From Betaproteobacteria bacterium (lineage in GTDB: Bacteria > Pseudomonadota > Gammaproteobacteria > Burkholderiales > SG8-39), in contig JAEKLK010000179.1 of the NCBI GenBank assembly GCA_019509895.1, positions 1-15,641 on the forward strand: a stretch of 15,641 bases of DNA, written 5' to 3'. The number at the start of each line of letters is the position of its first letter. Position 1 is the stretch's first letter. Below are positions 1 through 7,047 of the stretch, piece after piece. The notes beneath the pieces are model-generated. The model saw only the letters and a program-made list of their open reading frames with translations, did no database searches and was not told the origin of the DNA. The position numbers were made by a program, and so were the translations under genes.

Positions 1-530
1 TGCTGTCGGGGCGGGTGGACCTCGCCATCACGGCGATCATTCCGCAGGGATTTTCCGGCACGCCGCTCATGCCACTGCGCATGATGCTGGTCGCGCACCC
101 CGAGCATCCGCTGCACAAGCTCGGCCGGCCGCTGACGATGCGCGACCTGCGTGGGCAGAGGCAGCTCGTCGTGCGCGAGACCGGTGAACTTCGCCCGACG
201 AAGACCTCCATCGAGGCGGCGCAGCGCTGGACCGTGAGCCACATGTCGACGGCTATCTTCGCCGCGTCGATGGGCTTCGGCTACGGCTGGTTTCCGGAGG
301 AGCGTATCCGCAGTGAGCTACAGCGCGGCGCGCTGAAGCCGCTGCCATTGGGCGAGGGCAGCGAGCGCCTGGGACAGCTCTATGTGGTCTATGCCGACCG
401 CGAAAACGCGGGACCCGGCACGCTGCGGCTCGCGCAGATCATCCACGAGCGGGTGAAGGAGGAGTGCGCCGCGGGGAATTTTGAAGCCCGGCGCTCAGCA
501 ACCGGCCGCAAACGCCGCGCGCGCCGCTAG
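1..530 (+). CDS. LysR-type transcriptional regulator, C-terminal part (5' end outside window)
   Basis: The frame is open from the left edge: codons from position 3 read LSGRVDLAITA, the usual start of the effector-binding domain of a LysR regulator. The N-terminal winged helix-turn-helix is therefore outside the window, and the GTG at 15 is an internal Val rather than a start. What remains is the second lobe, with the recognisable stretches MLVAHPEHPLHKL and, further on, GFGYGWFPEERI, followed by a short Arg-rich basic tail (RKRRARR). Such regulators usually bind a small effector and control a neighbouring, often divergent, operon; the target probably lies to the left and cannot be seen. The gene converges on the oxygenase gene, and both stop codons share the palindrome CTAG at 527-530. 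The family is confident; effector and target are unknown. Confidence 0.85.
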   Translation, partial: LSGRVDLAITAIIPQGFSGTPLMPLRMMLVAHPEHPLHKLGRPLTMRDLRGQRQLVVRETGELRPTKTSIEAAQRWTVSHMSTAIFAASMGFGYGWFPEERIRSELQRGALKPLPLGEGSERLGQLYVVYADRENAGPGTLRLAQIIHERVKEECAAGNFEARRSATGRKRRARR

Positions 531-1255
531 CGCGGACGCCGGAACCATTTGGTGATGATCGCCTTGTAGCCGGTGCGCACCGGCGTGCCGTGATGCAGCG
601 TGTCGTAGTTGCCGCTGCCGTCGGAACGCAGGTTGTTCCAGATGACGGCGGAGCCCTGCTTGGGCGGCACGGCCAGGCCGACATTGACGAATTTCGTCTC
701 GCCGCCGGCTTCGACGTCGTTCAGGTAGATCATGAAGGTCCAGGTGCGCTGGCCGAGCGTGCGCGTCGCGTTGCGCTCGAGCTCGTACGGCTCGAAGTAA
801 TCGGTGTGCGGCTTGAACTCCTGCCCGAGCTCGTAGTATTGCCCCTGGCTCGGCTCTGCCATCGCGGGATCGATGCCCATCGCGCCGCAGATGCGCTCGT
901 CGAGCATGCGCACTGCCTTTTCGCCGCCGACGAGATCGCAAGTGCGGCTAGTGCGGAATGAGTTGTCCGCCGTGCCGTCGTGGCTGATGGTGGAAGGCCG
1001 CAGGTGCTGCTTGATGATGTCGATCAGCTCCTCGCATTCCGCCGGCTCGAGGAAGCGCTCGGCGGTGTAGAGTTCGACGCGGTCCGACGCAAACCGCTTC
1101 AGCGCCACGCGGCGGATGTTGAGCTCACGCTCGGCCGCCTCGGGCGTGAAGCCTTCGCGCACCAGCGTACTGAAGAGGTCGCCGATGGCGCAGCCGCGCG
1201 CAACGTTGTGCGCGACCCAGTCCTTCCATTCCTGCGGTAGCTCGGTGCGTGCCAT
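527..1255 (-). CDS. Prolyl 4-hydroxylase-type 2-oxoglutarate/Fe(II) oxygenase
   Basis: A 242-residue protein ending in a double-stranded beta-helix oxygenase domain of the prolyl 4-hydroxylase alpha-subunit type. Visible iron ligands are H150-x-D152 (KPHTDYFEP) and distal H221 (TLHHGTPV); K231 in GYKAIITKWF is the expected 2-oxoglutarate-binding lysine. Residues 170-205 (WTFMIYLND, GGETKF, GSAVIWNN) are typical of the fold. Residues 1-50 form a charged, probably helical N-terminal extension outside the catalytic core. No signal peptide is visible, so it should be cytoplasmic. The substrate is unknown; bacterial relatives hydroxylate prolines or other side chains, or act on small molecules. 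The gene begins 42 bp after the arsN2 stop on the same strand and could be the last gene of that transcript, but a role in arsenic metabolism is only positional inference. Confidence 0.85.
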   Translation of the reverse strand: MARTELPQEWKDWVAHNVARGCAIGDLFSTLVREGFTPEAAERELNIRRVALKRFASDRVELYTAERFLEPAECEELIDIIKQHLRPSTISHDGTADNSFRTSRTCDLVGGEKAVRMLDERICGAMGIDPAMAEPSQGQYYELGQEFKPHTDYFEPYELERNATRTLGQRTWTFMIYLNDVEAGGETKFVNVGLAVPPKQGSAVIWNNLRSDGSGNYDTLHHGTPVRTGYKAIITKWFRRPR

Positions 1256-1297
1256 CCGGCATGGACAGCATGCACCAGCGAGGGTTCCGGTGCTACC

Positions 1298-1753
1298 TCA
1301 GGCGTCGCGTACCATCGCCGTCGCAGTTTGTGGACACAGCTCGCGGAACTGCGCTGTCTCCCGGATCGCAGGCGGCAGCGAGTCACGCCGGACCTCGGCG
1401 AACCCCAAGCCGCGGAACAATGCTTGAGCGTCTGTCGTAAGCAAGAAAAGCCGCCGCACGCCGCCTTCGGTCGCCCGGCGGATGATTTCATCGCACAGCG
1501 CACGCGCGATGCCGTTCCCGCGTGATGCCGCGCGCACCGCGACGGAGCGAACGAGCCCGATGGCCCCGTAGGTTTCCAATCCTGCCGTGCCGCATAGGCC
1601 ACGGTCGGTGCGCGCTACAACGAAGATAACGTTGTCGCTTATGTCGTCGATAGGCAGACGGCAGTCCGCGAGCAGCGCTTTCACCTCGGCGAGCGTATGG
1701 CTCCCGCCAAGGGTGATACCGGCTGGGAGCGGCAAAGCGCGCGCGGCGCTCAT
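1298..1753 (-). CDS. arsN2: GNAT N-acetyltransferase of the ArsN2 type
   Basis: A 151-residue GNAT acetyltransferase. The acetyl-CoA pyrophosphate-binding loop is R78-G-N-G-I-A83, after the beta4 strand GLVRSVAV. The C-terminal half carries LFLLTTDAQALFRGLGF and PPAIRETAQFRELCP, which matches my knowledge of the ArsN2 group found in arsenic operons. ArsN1 relatives acetylate the amino group of organoarsenical or phosphinothricin-like compounds; for ArsN2 the substrate is less clear. Its ATG overlaps the arsI stop codon as ATGA (1750-1753), so translation is probably coupled, which strongly supports the arsenic assignment. It could also be a generic GNAT, but family pattern and neighbour agree. 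Confidence 0.8.
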   Translation of the reverse strand: MSAARALPLPAGITLGGSHTLAEVKALLADCRLPIDDISDNVIFVVARTDRGLCGTAGLETYGAIGLVRSVAVRAASRGNGIARALCDEIIRRATEGGVRRLFLLTTDAQALFRGLGFAEVRRDSLPPAIRETAQFRELCPQTATAMVRDA

Positions 1754-2181
1754 CTTGCGCAGCAGGCGGTTTTCGCTGAGTCTTTAGATGCGGCCGTGCG
1801 CGTATCACTGCCGTACACCGGCACGTTGTCAAGCGTGTGGAATGATTCCCAGGCCACCCCTTGCGGGTCGAGGGTCCAGTACTTGTCGCTCTTCGCGTAG
1901 CAACAGTTCGCGCCTTTCTGTGCCGTCGTCGACACGTCCGCCTGTGCCAGGCGAGTGCCGATCTCCTCGAGCTCGTCGCCGTTTTCGGCCTGCAGCCCGA
2001 GGTGATCGACGCCGGTCTTGGCGCAGCGGTTGGAGATGGCGAAGTTGATGCGCGGGTCCTCGAGCATCCACTTCGCGTAGTCCGGCTTATTCACCGCCGG
2101 CGCCGCACCGAAGAGCGCCGAATAGAAGCGGATGCTTTGCTCGAGATCACTGACGGCGACGTGTACGTGGAAGCGCTTCAT
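1750..2181 (-). CDS. arsI: ArsI/CadI-family C-As bond lyase (VOC dioxygenase)
   Basis: A 143-residue vicinal-oxygen-chelate protein beginning MKRFHVHVAV. Start chosen at 2181: AGGAAAGG precedes it at good spacing, and the next in-frame start at 2214 would add eleven residues unlike the family. The expected ferrous ligands are H5, H60 and E112. The vicinal pair C93-C94 (KGANCCYAKSDKYW) corresponds to the cysteines that bind trivalent arsenic in studied ArsI enzymes. Two more cysteines (C140, C141) lie near the C-terminus. ArsI uses O2 to cleave the carbon-arsenic bond of trivalent methyl- and aromatic arsenicals, releasing As(III). The gene overlaps the end of arsR by 35 bp and the start of arsN2 by 4 bp, a tightly coupled arrangement. 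CadI-like function is a less likely alternative. Confidence 0.9.
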   Translation of the reverse strand: MKRFHVHVAVSDLEQSIRFYSALFGAAPAVNKPDYAKWMLEDPRINFAISNRCAKTGVDHLGLQAENGDELEEIGTRLAQADVSTTAQKGANCCYAKSDKYWTLDPQGVAWESFHTLDNVPVYGSDTRTAASKDSAKTACCAR

Positions 2182-2503
2182 GATCCTTTCCTTTCGTGAG
2201 TGGACGTGGGGCACAGGACCGGCCAGCGCAGCAGTTCTCAGTCAGGTAGCCGATCAGCTGATTCATGTTCTCGAAGTCGGCGCTGTAGATGATGAAGCGC
2301 CCGTCCTGCCGGCTTTTCACCAGGCCGGTGCGTGCCAGGTGTGCCAGATGGAACGAGAGCGTGGCGGGCGGCAACCCCAGGTCTTCGCCAATGCGCCCCG
2401 CGGACAGGCCTGCCGTTCCGGCTTCGACCAGCAAGCGGTACACCTTCAGGCGCGTCTCCTGTGCCAGCGCCGCGAGGGCGTCCACGATCGCGCTCATTTC
2501 CAT
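2147..2503 (-). CDS. arsR: ArsR-family arsenic-responsive repressor, C-terminal Cys type
   Basis: A winged helix-turn-helix repressor of 118 residues if begun at ATG 2503, or 116 from ATG 2497. The DNA-binding part runs over LSAGRIGEDLGLPPATLSFH and HLARTGLVKSRQDGRF (about 33-70). The classical ELCVCDL arsenic site of enterobacterial ArsR is absent. Instead a Cys-Cys-x4-Cys group (C91, C92, C97 from the first ATG) follows the dimerisation helix, resembling the Acidithiobacillus-type ArsR whose three As(III)-binding cysteines lie C-terminally. It should repress its own operon and release DNA when As(III) or trivalent organoarsenicals bind. Longer frames reaching 2698 run through the promoter and into the neighbouring gene and are rejected. 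The 3' end overlaps arsI. Confidence 0.9.
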   Translation of the reverse strand: MEMSAIVDALAALAQETRLKVYRLLVEAGTAGLSAGRIGEDLGLPPATLSFHLAHLARTGLVKSRQDGRFIIYSADFENMNQLIGYLTENCCAGRSCAPRPLTKGKDHEALPRTRRRQ

Positions 2504-2528
2504 ACTTCCAGAATAATGGAAATAATGG
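2497..2528 (-). promoter_or_regulatory. Candidate ArsR operator: nested palindromes
   Basis: Two inverted repeats share a centre here. The outer pair is TTTCCAT (2497-2503) and ATGGAAA (2516-2522). The inner one is TTCCAGAATAATGGAA (2506-2521). A 9-bp near-tandem repeat, GAATAATGG (2511-2519) and AAATAATGG (2520-2528), extends it toward the -35. The block covers the -10 and the first arsR start codon, so a bound repressor would block RNA polymerase. Confidence 0.6.
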
Positions 2529-2539
2529 GCCGTTGTCAA
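2510..2539 (-). promoter_or_regulatory. sigma-70-type promoter of the ars operon
   Basis: On the minus strand TTGACA (2539-2534) and TATTCT (2515-2510) are separated by 18 bp. This is the best promoter match I found in the window and lies between the methyltransferase gene and arsR. A start about 7 bp past the -10 falls at 2503, the A of the first arsR ATG, so the message may be leaderless or nearly so. Position and quality are read from the sequence; activity is inferred. Confidence 0.7.
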
Positions 2540-2561
2540 GTACGAAAATTCTTGCCGTGGG

Positions 2562-3647
2562 TTAGTGCCACACCTCGGCGGCGACCTCAACGATGCGCGC
2601 GAGCTTGGCCCACTGCTCCTCCTCCGTGAGCAGGTTGCCGTGGTGCGTGCTGGAGAAGCCGCATTGCGGCGACAGGCAGAGGTTCTCGAGGGCCACATGC
2701 TTCGCGGCTTCGTCGATGCGGCGCTTTAGCGCGTCCTTCGGCTCCAGCACGCCGGATTTCGTCGTGACGAGACCGAGCACCACTTTCTTCCCGCGCGGCA
2801 GCTGGCGCAGCGGGCCGAAGCCGCCGGCGCGCTCGCTGTCGTACTCCATGAAGAAGCCGTCCACGTCCGCGGTGAACATCGCCGCCACCACGTCGTCCTG
2901 GTAGCCGCCGGCGGCGAACCAGGTGCTCCTGAAGTTGCCCCGGCAGGTATGCATGGTGACGGCGAGGTCGCGCGGCCGGTCGCGCAGCGCCTGGTTGATC
3001 GCTTTCGCGTACACCGGCGCGAGCGTCGCCGGATCGTCGCCGTTGCGGCGGAAGTTCTCGCGCACCTTCTCGTCGCACAGATAGGAGAAGCCGACGTCAT
3101 CGAGCTGCAGATAGCGGCAGCCGGCGTCGTAGAGATGGCGGATTGCCTGGCGATACGCGGCGCTGATGTCCGCCCAGAACTCGTCGAGGTCGGGATAAAC
3201 CGCGCGGGAAATCGCATTGCGCCCGCCGCGCATGTGTGCGGTGCCGGGCGAGGGAAGGGTGAACTTCGGCGTGCGCCGCGTTACGGATTTCAAATAGGTG
3301 AAGTGGTCCACCATGATCGGCCGCGAGCAGGCGACCTTGCCGGCGACGCTCGCCATCGGCGGAACGTCGTCGGCGTCAAAGGTGAGCCCGGCGGCTCTCA
3401 CCAGCTCGATGCCTTCGAGCTGCTTCAGGAAATCGAGATGCCAGAAATCGCGTCGGAATTCGCCGTCGGTGATCGCTTGCAGGCCGATCTCTTCCTGCTT
3501 GCGCACGGCACGCTCGATCGCGCGGTTCTCGACTGTTCGCAGCTGCTCGGCAGAGAGCGCGCCGGCCTTGGCTCTGGCACGCGCTTCCCGCAGCTCGGTG
3601 GGACGGAGGAGGCTGCCGACCTGGTCGGCGTGAAAGGGCGCGATCAT
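2562..3647 (-). CDS. MetE C-terminal-like (YxjG/YxjH type) cobalamin-independent methyltransferase
   Basis: A 361-residue single TIM-barrel protein related to the catalytic half of cobalamin-independent methionine synthase. The probable zinc ligands are H233-x-C235 (MHTCRGNF), E268 (FFMEYDSE) and C329 (LSPQCGF), the same order as in MetE. ITDGEFRR (59-66) and QLDDVGF (181-187) are also typical. Full MetE is about 750 residues; this shorter form lacks the N-terminal barrel and resembles Bacillus YxjG/YxjH. Such proteins are thought to transfer a methyl group to homocysteine or a related thiol, but the donor is uncertain. The start codon overlaps the stop of the interrupted phosphoesterase gene (ATGA, 3644-3647), so translation was probably coupled to it. 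It lies directly upstream of the ars promoter. Confidence 0.85.
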   Translation of the reverse strand: MIAPFHADQVGSLLRPTELREARARAKAGALSAEQLRTVENRAIERAVRKQEEIGLQAITDGEFRRDFWHLDFLKQLEGIELVRAAGLTFDADDVPPMASVAGKVACSRPIMVDHFTYLKSVTRRTPKFTLPSPGTAHMRGGRNAISRAVYPDLDEFWADISAAYRQAIRHLYDAGCRYLQLDDVGFSYLCDEKVRENFRRNGDDPATLAPVYAKAINQALRDRPRDLAVTMHTCRGNFRSTWFAAGGYQDDVVAAMFTADVDGFFMEYDSERAGGFGPLRQLPRGKKVVLGLVTTKSGVLEPKDALKRRIDEAAKHVALENLCLSPQCGFSSTHHGNLLTEEEQWAKLARIVEVAAEVWH

Positions 3648-4456
3648 GCGGCGAGTTTACGCCGCCATCCCTTCGTGGTGCGCTCGAACGTATCGCCGCC
3701 CGCGAGAGCGAAGTCGGCGCCATCCCAGCCGTAGCGCTCTACCCGCACGCGGGACCCCGCGATGTGCAGGACATTGAACGAGTTCACCTCGCCGCGCGCG
3801 CGTATCGAGGTAGCCGTACCGGCCTGCACGACCAGTGCGGCGAAACGCTCGATCGCGTAACGGGCAGTGGTGTCGCCCACATGACTCGTGTGCAGGTGTC
3901 CGGCGAGCAGGATGTCGGCGCCGCAGGCGGCAAACGCCTGCATCGCGAGCCGCGCCCGGCCAACGATGGCCCGCGGCTCGTGGCCCGGCGGCAGGTCGAA
4001 TGGATGGTGCGTCACTACCAGCTTGATGACGCCCTCGCCGACTCCGGCGAGGCGTTCCCGTACGCGAGCGATCTGTGCGCTGTTGATGCGCCCGCCCTTG
4101 AACACTGCCGAGCGCGCGGTGCTCACGCCGATGACCGCGATCTCATCGTCCACGAACGCCGGCTCGACCTCTTAGCTGATGTAGCGGCGGTATTTGGCGC
4201 GCGGCTGCAGGAAACGTTGCCAGAGGTTGTAGAGAGGAACGTCGTGGTTTCCGGGCACGACCAGGACCGGCTGCGGTAGCGTGTCGAGAAAGCGGCGCGC
4301 GTCGCGAAACTGCGCCGACTTGGCGCGCTGGGTGAGGTCTCCCGAGACGACGACCACATGGGGCGCCGCTTCGCGCGCGCGCCGTGCGAGCGGCGCCAGC
4401 AGCCGCGGATCGACGCGGCCGAAATGCAGGTCGGAGAGGTGGACGACGGTTCTCAC
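3644..4456 (-). pseudogene. Calcineurin-like metallophosphoesterase interrupted by an in-frame TAA
   Basis: Two frame-matched pieces make one metallophosphoesterase of about 270 codons. The first (4456 to 4172, 94 residues) has D9-x-H11 (SDLHFG), G39-D40 and the GNHD motif at 69-72. The second (4153 to 3644, 169 residues from a GTG) has THH and GHLHTS, the remaining metal ligands. Only a TAA at 4174-4172, directly after KYRRYIS, separates them; reading on gives EVEPAFVDDEIAVIGVSTAR, which continues the family pattern without a frameshift. Both halves are needed for one dinuclear metal site, so the protein is probably inactive unless the stop is read through, the fragments assemble, or the stop is a sequencing error. 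The gene overlaps the lipid kinase and methyltransferase genes by ATGA. Relatives hydrolyse cyclic nucleotides or other phosphoesters. Confidence 0.8.
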
Positions 4457-5337
4457 GGCGCCATGACACGAAGCGCGCGCGGGCGGATGCGGTAGCGAAG
4501 CGGAAGATCGAGCGCCGTCACTTCGCCGTCTGTGGCGACCAGCAGCCGCTTATGCCGACTTCCGATGCGAAGCTCGGTCGCGGTGGCCGCTTCGAAGTCG
4601 CGCGACTGCTCCAGGCGCCCGCACAAGGCGCGCACGGCGAGCGCGAGAAGCGCGAGGCGGCCGCCGCGGTGGCTGACATAGATGCTCAGCATGCCGGCGT
4701 CGAGCCGCGCGCGCCGACCAATGTCGAAGCCCTGCATCTCGTAGGCATTGTTGCCGACGAAGACGAAGGGCGTGCGGCGCGCAACGCTCTTGCCGTCGAG
4801 CTCGAGCGCGAGATCCATGAACGGATGGCTGCGCAGCACCGTGTGCGCCGCCCAGAGCATCGCCTGCCACTTGCCCCGCCCGAGGCGCCGCTGCTGCCGG
4901 GCGCGCCGATGCACCATCGTCGGATAGAGTCCGATGCTCGAGTTGTTGAGGAAGAAACGGCCGTTCACCTCGCCGACGTCGATCTCGCGAGCGCGGCCCT
5001 CGAGCGTGGCGACCACCGCATCCGCTGGATCGAGCGGAACGCCGAGATCGCGCGCAAAGTGGTTGAGCGTGCCGAAGGGAATGACGCCCAGCGCGGTCTC
5101 GCTGCCGACGAGCGCGCTCGCCACGGCGTTGAGGGTGCCGTCGCCGCCGGCCGCCACGACGAGCGGTGGATGCTCGTGCGCCGCTTCGCGAGCGAGCGTC
5201 GGGATATCAGCGCCCCGTTTCGCGACGCGCGGCGATACTTCGGCGCCGGCGGCGCGATAGAGGCCGGCGAGGCGCTCGACCCCGCCTGCGTTCGCGCTGC
5301 CGGAGCGCGAATTGAGGATGAGCGGAATCGTGCGCAT
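4453..5337 (-). CDS. Diacylglycerol kinase-family lipid kinase (YegS/BmrU-like)
   Basis: A 294-residue protein with the DAGK catalytic domain at the N-terminus: the nucleotide-binding GGDGT at 64-68 within VVAAGGDGTLNAVA, and PFGTLNHFARDLG at 87-99. The C-terminal half (SIGLYPTMV, FVGNNAYEM, LDAGMLSIYV) matches the beta-sandwich domain of the YegS/DgkB group. Such enzymes phosphorylate diacylglycerol or other lipids with ATP at the inner membrane face. No membrane segment is visible. The stop overlaps the start of the phosphoesterase gene (ATGA, 4453-4456), implying an operon. A kinase and a phosphoesterase side by side may act on related lipid or nucleotide phosphates, but that is inference. 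Confidence 0.9.
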   Translation of the reverse strand: MRTIPLILNSRSGSANAGGVERLAGLYRAAGAEVSPRVAKRGADIPTLAREAAHEHPPLVVAAGGDGTLNAVASALVGSETALGVIPFGTLNHFARDLGVPLDPADAVVATLEGRAREIDVGEVNGRFFLNNSSIGLYPTMVHRRARQQRRLGRGKWQAMLWAAHTVLRSHPFMDLALELDGKSVARRTPFVFVGNNAYEMQGFDIGRRARLDAGMLSIYVSHRGGRLALLALAVRALCGRLEQSRDFEAATATELRIGSRHKRLLVATDGEVTALDLPLRYRIRPRALRVMAP

Positions 5338-5372
5338 GCGGCCGCACAGGCAAGGAACGAGCCGGGGTCATC

Positions 5373-5378
5373 TACAAT
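5373..5378 (+). promoter_or_regulatory. -10-like element before the acyl-CoA dehydrogenase gene
   Basis: TACAAT lies 9 bp before the ATG at 5388, in a 50-bp gap between divergent genes. No good -35 is visible at 16-18 bp. If used, the leader would be only a few nucleotides long. Confidence 0.4.
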
Positions 5379-5387
5379 CGACTGACC

Positions 5388-6632
5388 ATGAGCGAGCTTC
5401 CGGAACGCGATCTTTCCGACGAGCAGAAGATGATGCGCGACAGCTGCCGCGACTTCGTCGACGACTTCGTCACGCCCTTCATCCGCCAGAACTGGCAGCG
5501 CGAGTGGCTGATGGACCCGCACGAGCGCCTGCCGCGCTCCATTCTCGAGCAGGCCGACCGCATCGGCATCCGCACGCTCGCCGTGCCCGAGGAATACGGC
5601 GGCGTGCAGCTGGAAGGCGCGTCCGAGGTGCGCACCTTCGCCCTGATCGCCGAGGAGATCGCGCGCGGCGACTCGGGGCTCGCCGACAAGCTGGTGCAGA
5701 ACTGGAAGGTGTCGGTGCTGCTGCGCAGGTTCGCGCCGAAGCACCTGCAGGAGAAATGGTTCACGCGCCTGGTGGCCGACCCATCATTCCTGCTCGCGCA
5801 TTGCCTGACCGAGCCGCGCGGCGCATCCGACCGCTGGCTGCCGTACAACGTGCCCGAAGCCGCGATGCATACGCGCGCGGTGCGCGACGGCGATCATTGG
5901 GTCATCAACGGCCGCAAGCAGTTCATCAGCAACGGCTACGACGCGTCGCTGTTCGTGGTGTACGCGAACACCGACCCGAAGGTCGGCATGCTGCAGGGGA
6001 CGTCGAGCTTCCTCGTGCCGCGGGACACGCCGGGCCTCACCATCGCCCGCTGCAACGAGACGATCGGCTGCCGTTTCATGAACAACGGCGAGCTGGTCTT
6101 CGAGAACCTGCGTGTGCCTGCCGACCATCTGCTCGTCGAGAGCAATGCGCTCGGCGCCGCCGGCATCTATTTCCGGCCGGGCAAAATCATCCAGGCGGCG
6201 AAGAACCTTGGCGTCGGCATGGCGGCGTACGAGCGCACCGCCGACTACGTGCAGCACTACGTGCAGGGCGGCCGCATTCTCATCAAGCACCAGGCGGTGG
6301 CGCTACGCCTCGCGGACATGGCGACGCGCCTCGCCGCCGTGCGGGCCCTGGTGCGCGAGGCGGCACGCGCGGTCGATGCTTCGGCGCCGGACGCCGACGC
6401 GCTTTGCAACATGGCGAAGGTGTTCGCCTCTGAGGAGGTGCTGCGCGTAGCGCAGCACGCTCTCGAGCTGCACGGCGGCAACGGCGCCATGCTCGGCTTC
6501 GGCATCGAGAAGCTCTGGCGCGACGCCTCGATCTTCCTGCACATGGACGCCACCGCCGACATCTCGCGCTTCAAGATTGTGAAGTCGCTGTTTCCGGCGA
6601 CTGCCGGTGCCTACGCCGGCCCGGAAAGCTGA
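5388..6632 (+). CDS. Acyl-CoA dehydrogenase-family flavoprotein
   Basis: A 414-residue acyl-CoA dehydrogenase with the full domain order: helical N-terminal domain (AVPEEYGG at 65-72), the flavin-contacting TEP at 141-143 in the middle beta domain followed by GDHWVINGRKQFISNG, and a C-terminal helical domain with HGGNG at 362-366. The family oxidises acyl-CoA thioesters to enoyl-CoA with FAD, passing electrons to ETF. At the position of the MCAD-type catalytic Glu (YEGT) this protein reads MDATADISR, placing Asp387 there; Asp also occurs in ACAD10/11-like members. The middle domain has a few extra residues after TEPRGASD. The substrate cannot be told. It is divergent from the lipid kinase, and its TGA abuts the stop of the VOC gene on the other strand. 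Confidence 0.88.
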   Translation: MSELPERDLSDEQKMMRDSCRDFVDDFVTPFIRQNWQREWLMDPHERLPRSILEQADRIGIRTLAVPEEYGGVQLEGASEVRTFALIAEEIARGDSGLADKLVQNWKVSVLLRRFAPKHLQEKWFTRLVADPSFLLAHCLTEPRGASDRWLPYNVPEAAMHTRAVRDGDHWVINGRKQFISNGYDASLFVVYANTDPKVGMLQGTSSFLVPRDTPGLTIARCNETIGCRFMNNGELVFENLRVPADHLLVESNALGAAGIYFRPGKIIQAAKNLGVGMAAYERTADYVQHYVQGGRILIKHQAVALRLADMATRLAAVRALVREAARAVDASAPDADALCNMAKVFASEEVLRVAQHALELHGGNGAMLGFGIEKLWRDASIFLHMDATADISRFKIVKSLFPATAGAYAGPES

Positions 6633-7031
6633 TCAGTCCTTCGAGGCGCCGGTCCAGCCGCGCGCGGTGATGTCGAAGGCGCCGCCGTCCGGATCGTGGT
6701 ACTTCACCTCGTAGAAGCCGCCGCCCGCGTCGGGCTCTCCCATCCAGTGCGTCCCGCCGGCAGCTTCGATGGACGCGCGGGCCTTCGGCACGTCCTCGAC
6801 GATGAAGCCGAAATGATGGGCGCCGACGTACCCCGAGCCGCGCTTGCCCGCGTATTCCTCTTTCCTGTAGCGAAGCAGGGCGAGGTTCATGACGCCGTCG
6901 CTGAGGTACACGCCGCTCGCGCCGTCCCAGTCGGTGCTGCCGACGCGCCGCAGCCCGAACGCCTGCATGTAGAACTCGGCCGCCTTTTCCGGGTCCGGCA
7001 CGGTGATCGCGAGATGCCGTAGCTTTGCCAT
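6633..7031 (-). CDS. VOC/glyoxalase-family metalloprotein
   Basis: A 132-residue vicinal-oxygen-chelate protein with two paired beta-alpha-beta modules. Likely metal ligands are H6 (KLRHLAITV), H72 or H73 (GAHHFGFIVED) and E108 (FYEVKYHDPDG). The start at 7031 gives the usual family N-terminus (MAKLRHLAITVPD); a longer in-frame opening to 7235 runs into the pirin gene on the other strand and is rejected. It may be a lactoylglutathione lyase-like isomerase, an epimerase or a dioxygenase; the sequence does not decide. It is unrelated in detail to ArsI, since the vicinal cysteine pair is absent. Only 16 bp separate its start codon from that of the divergent pirin gene. Confidence 0.82.
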   Translation of the reverse strand: MAKLRHLAITVPDPEKAAEFYMQAFGLRRVGSTDWDGASGVYLSDGVMNLALLRYRKEEYAGKRGSGYVGAHHFGFIVEDVPKARASIEAAGGTHWMGEPDAGGGFYEVKYHDPDGGAFDITARGWTGASKD

Positions 7032-7047
7032 GGCACTATTCTGACGC

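Noticed and set aside
4384..5385. Long plus-strand frame of 333 codons
   Set aside because: Fully antisense to the lipid kinase, which has clear motifs; long shadow frames are expected at this GC content.
5312..6433. 373-codon plus-strand frame
   Set aside because: A +1 shadow of the acyl-CoA dehydrogenase, very rich in Arg and without any recognisable domain.
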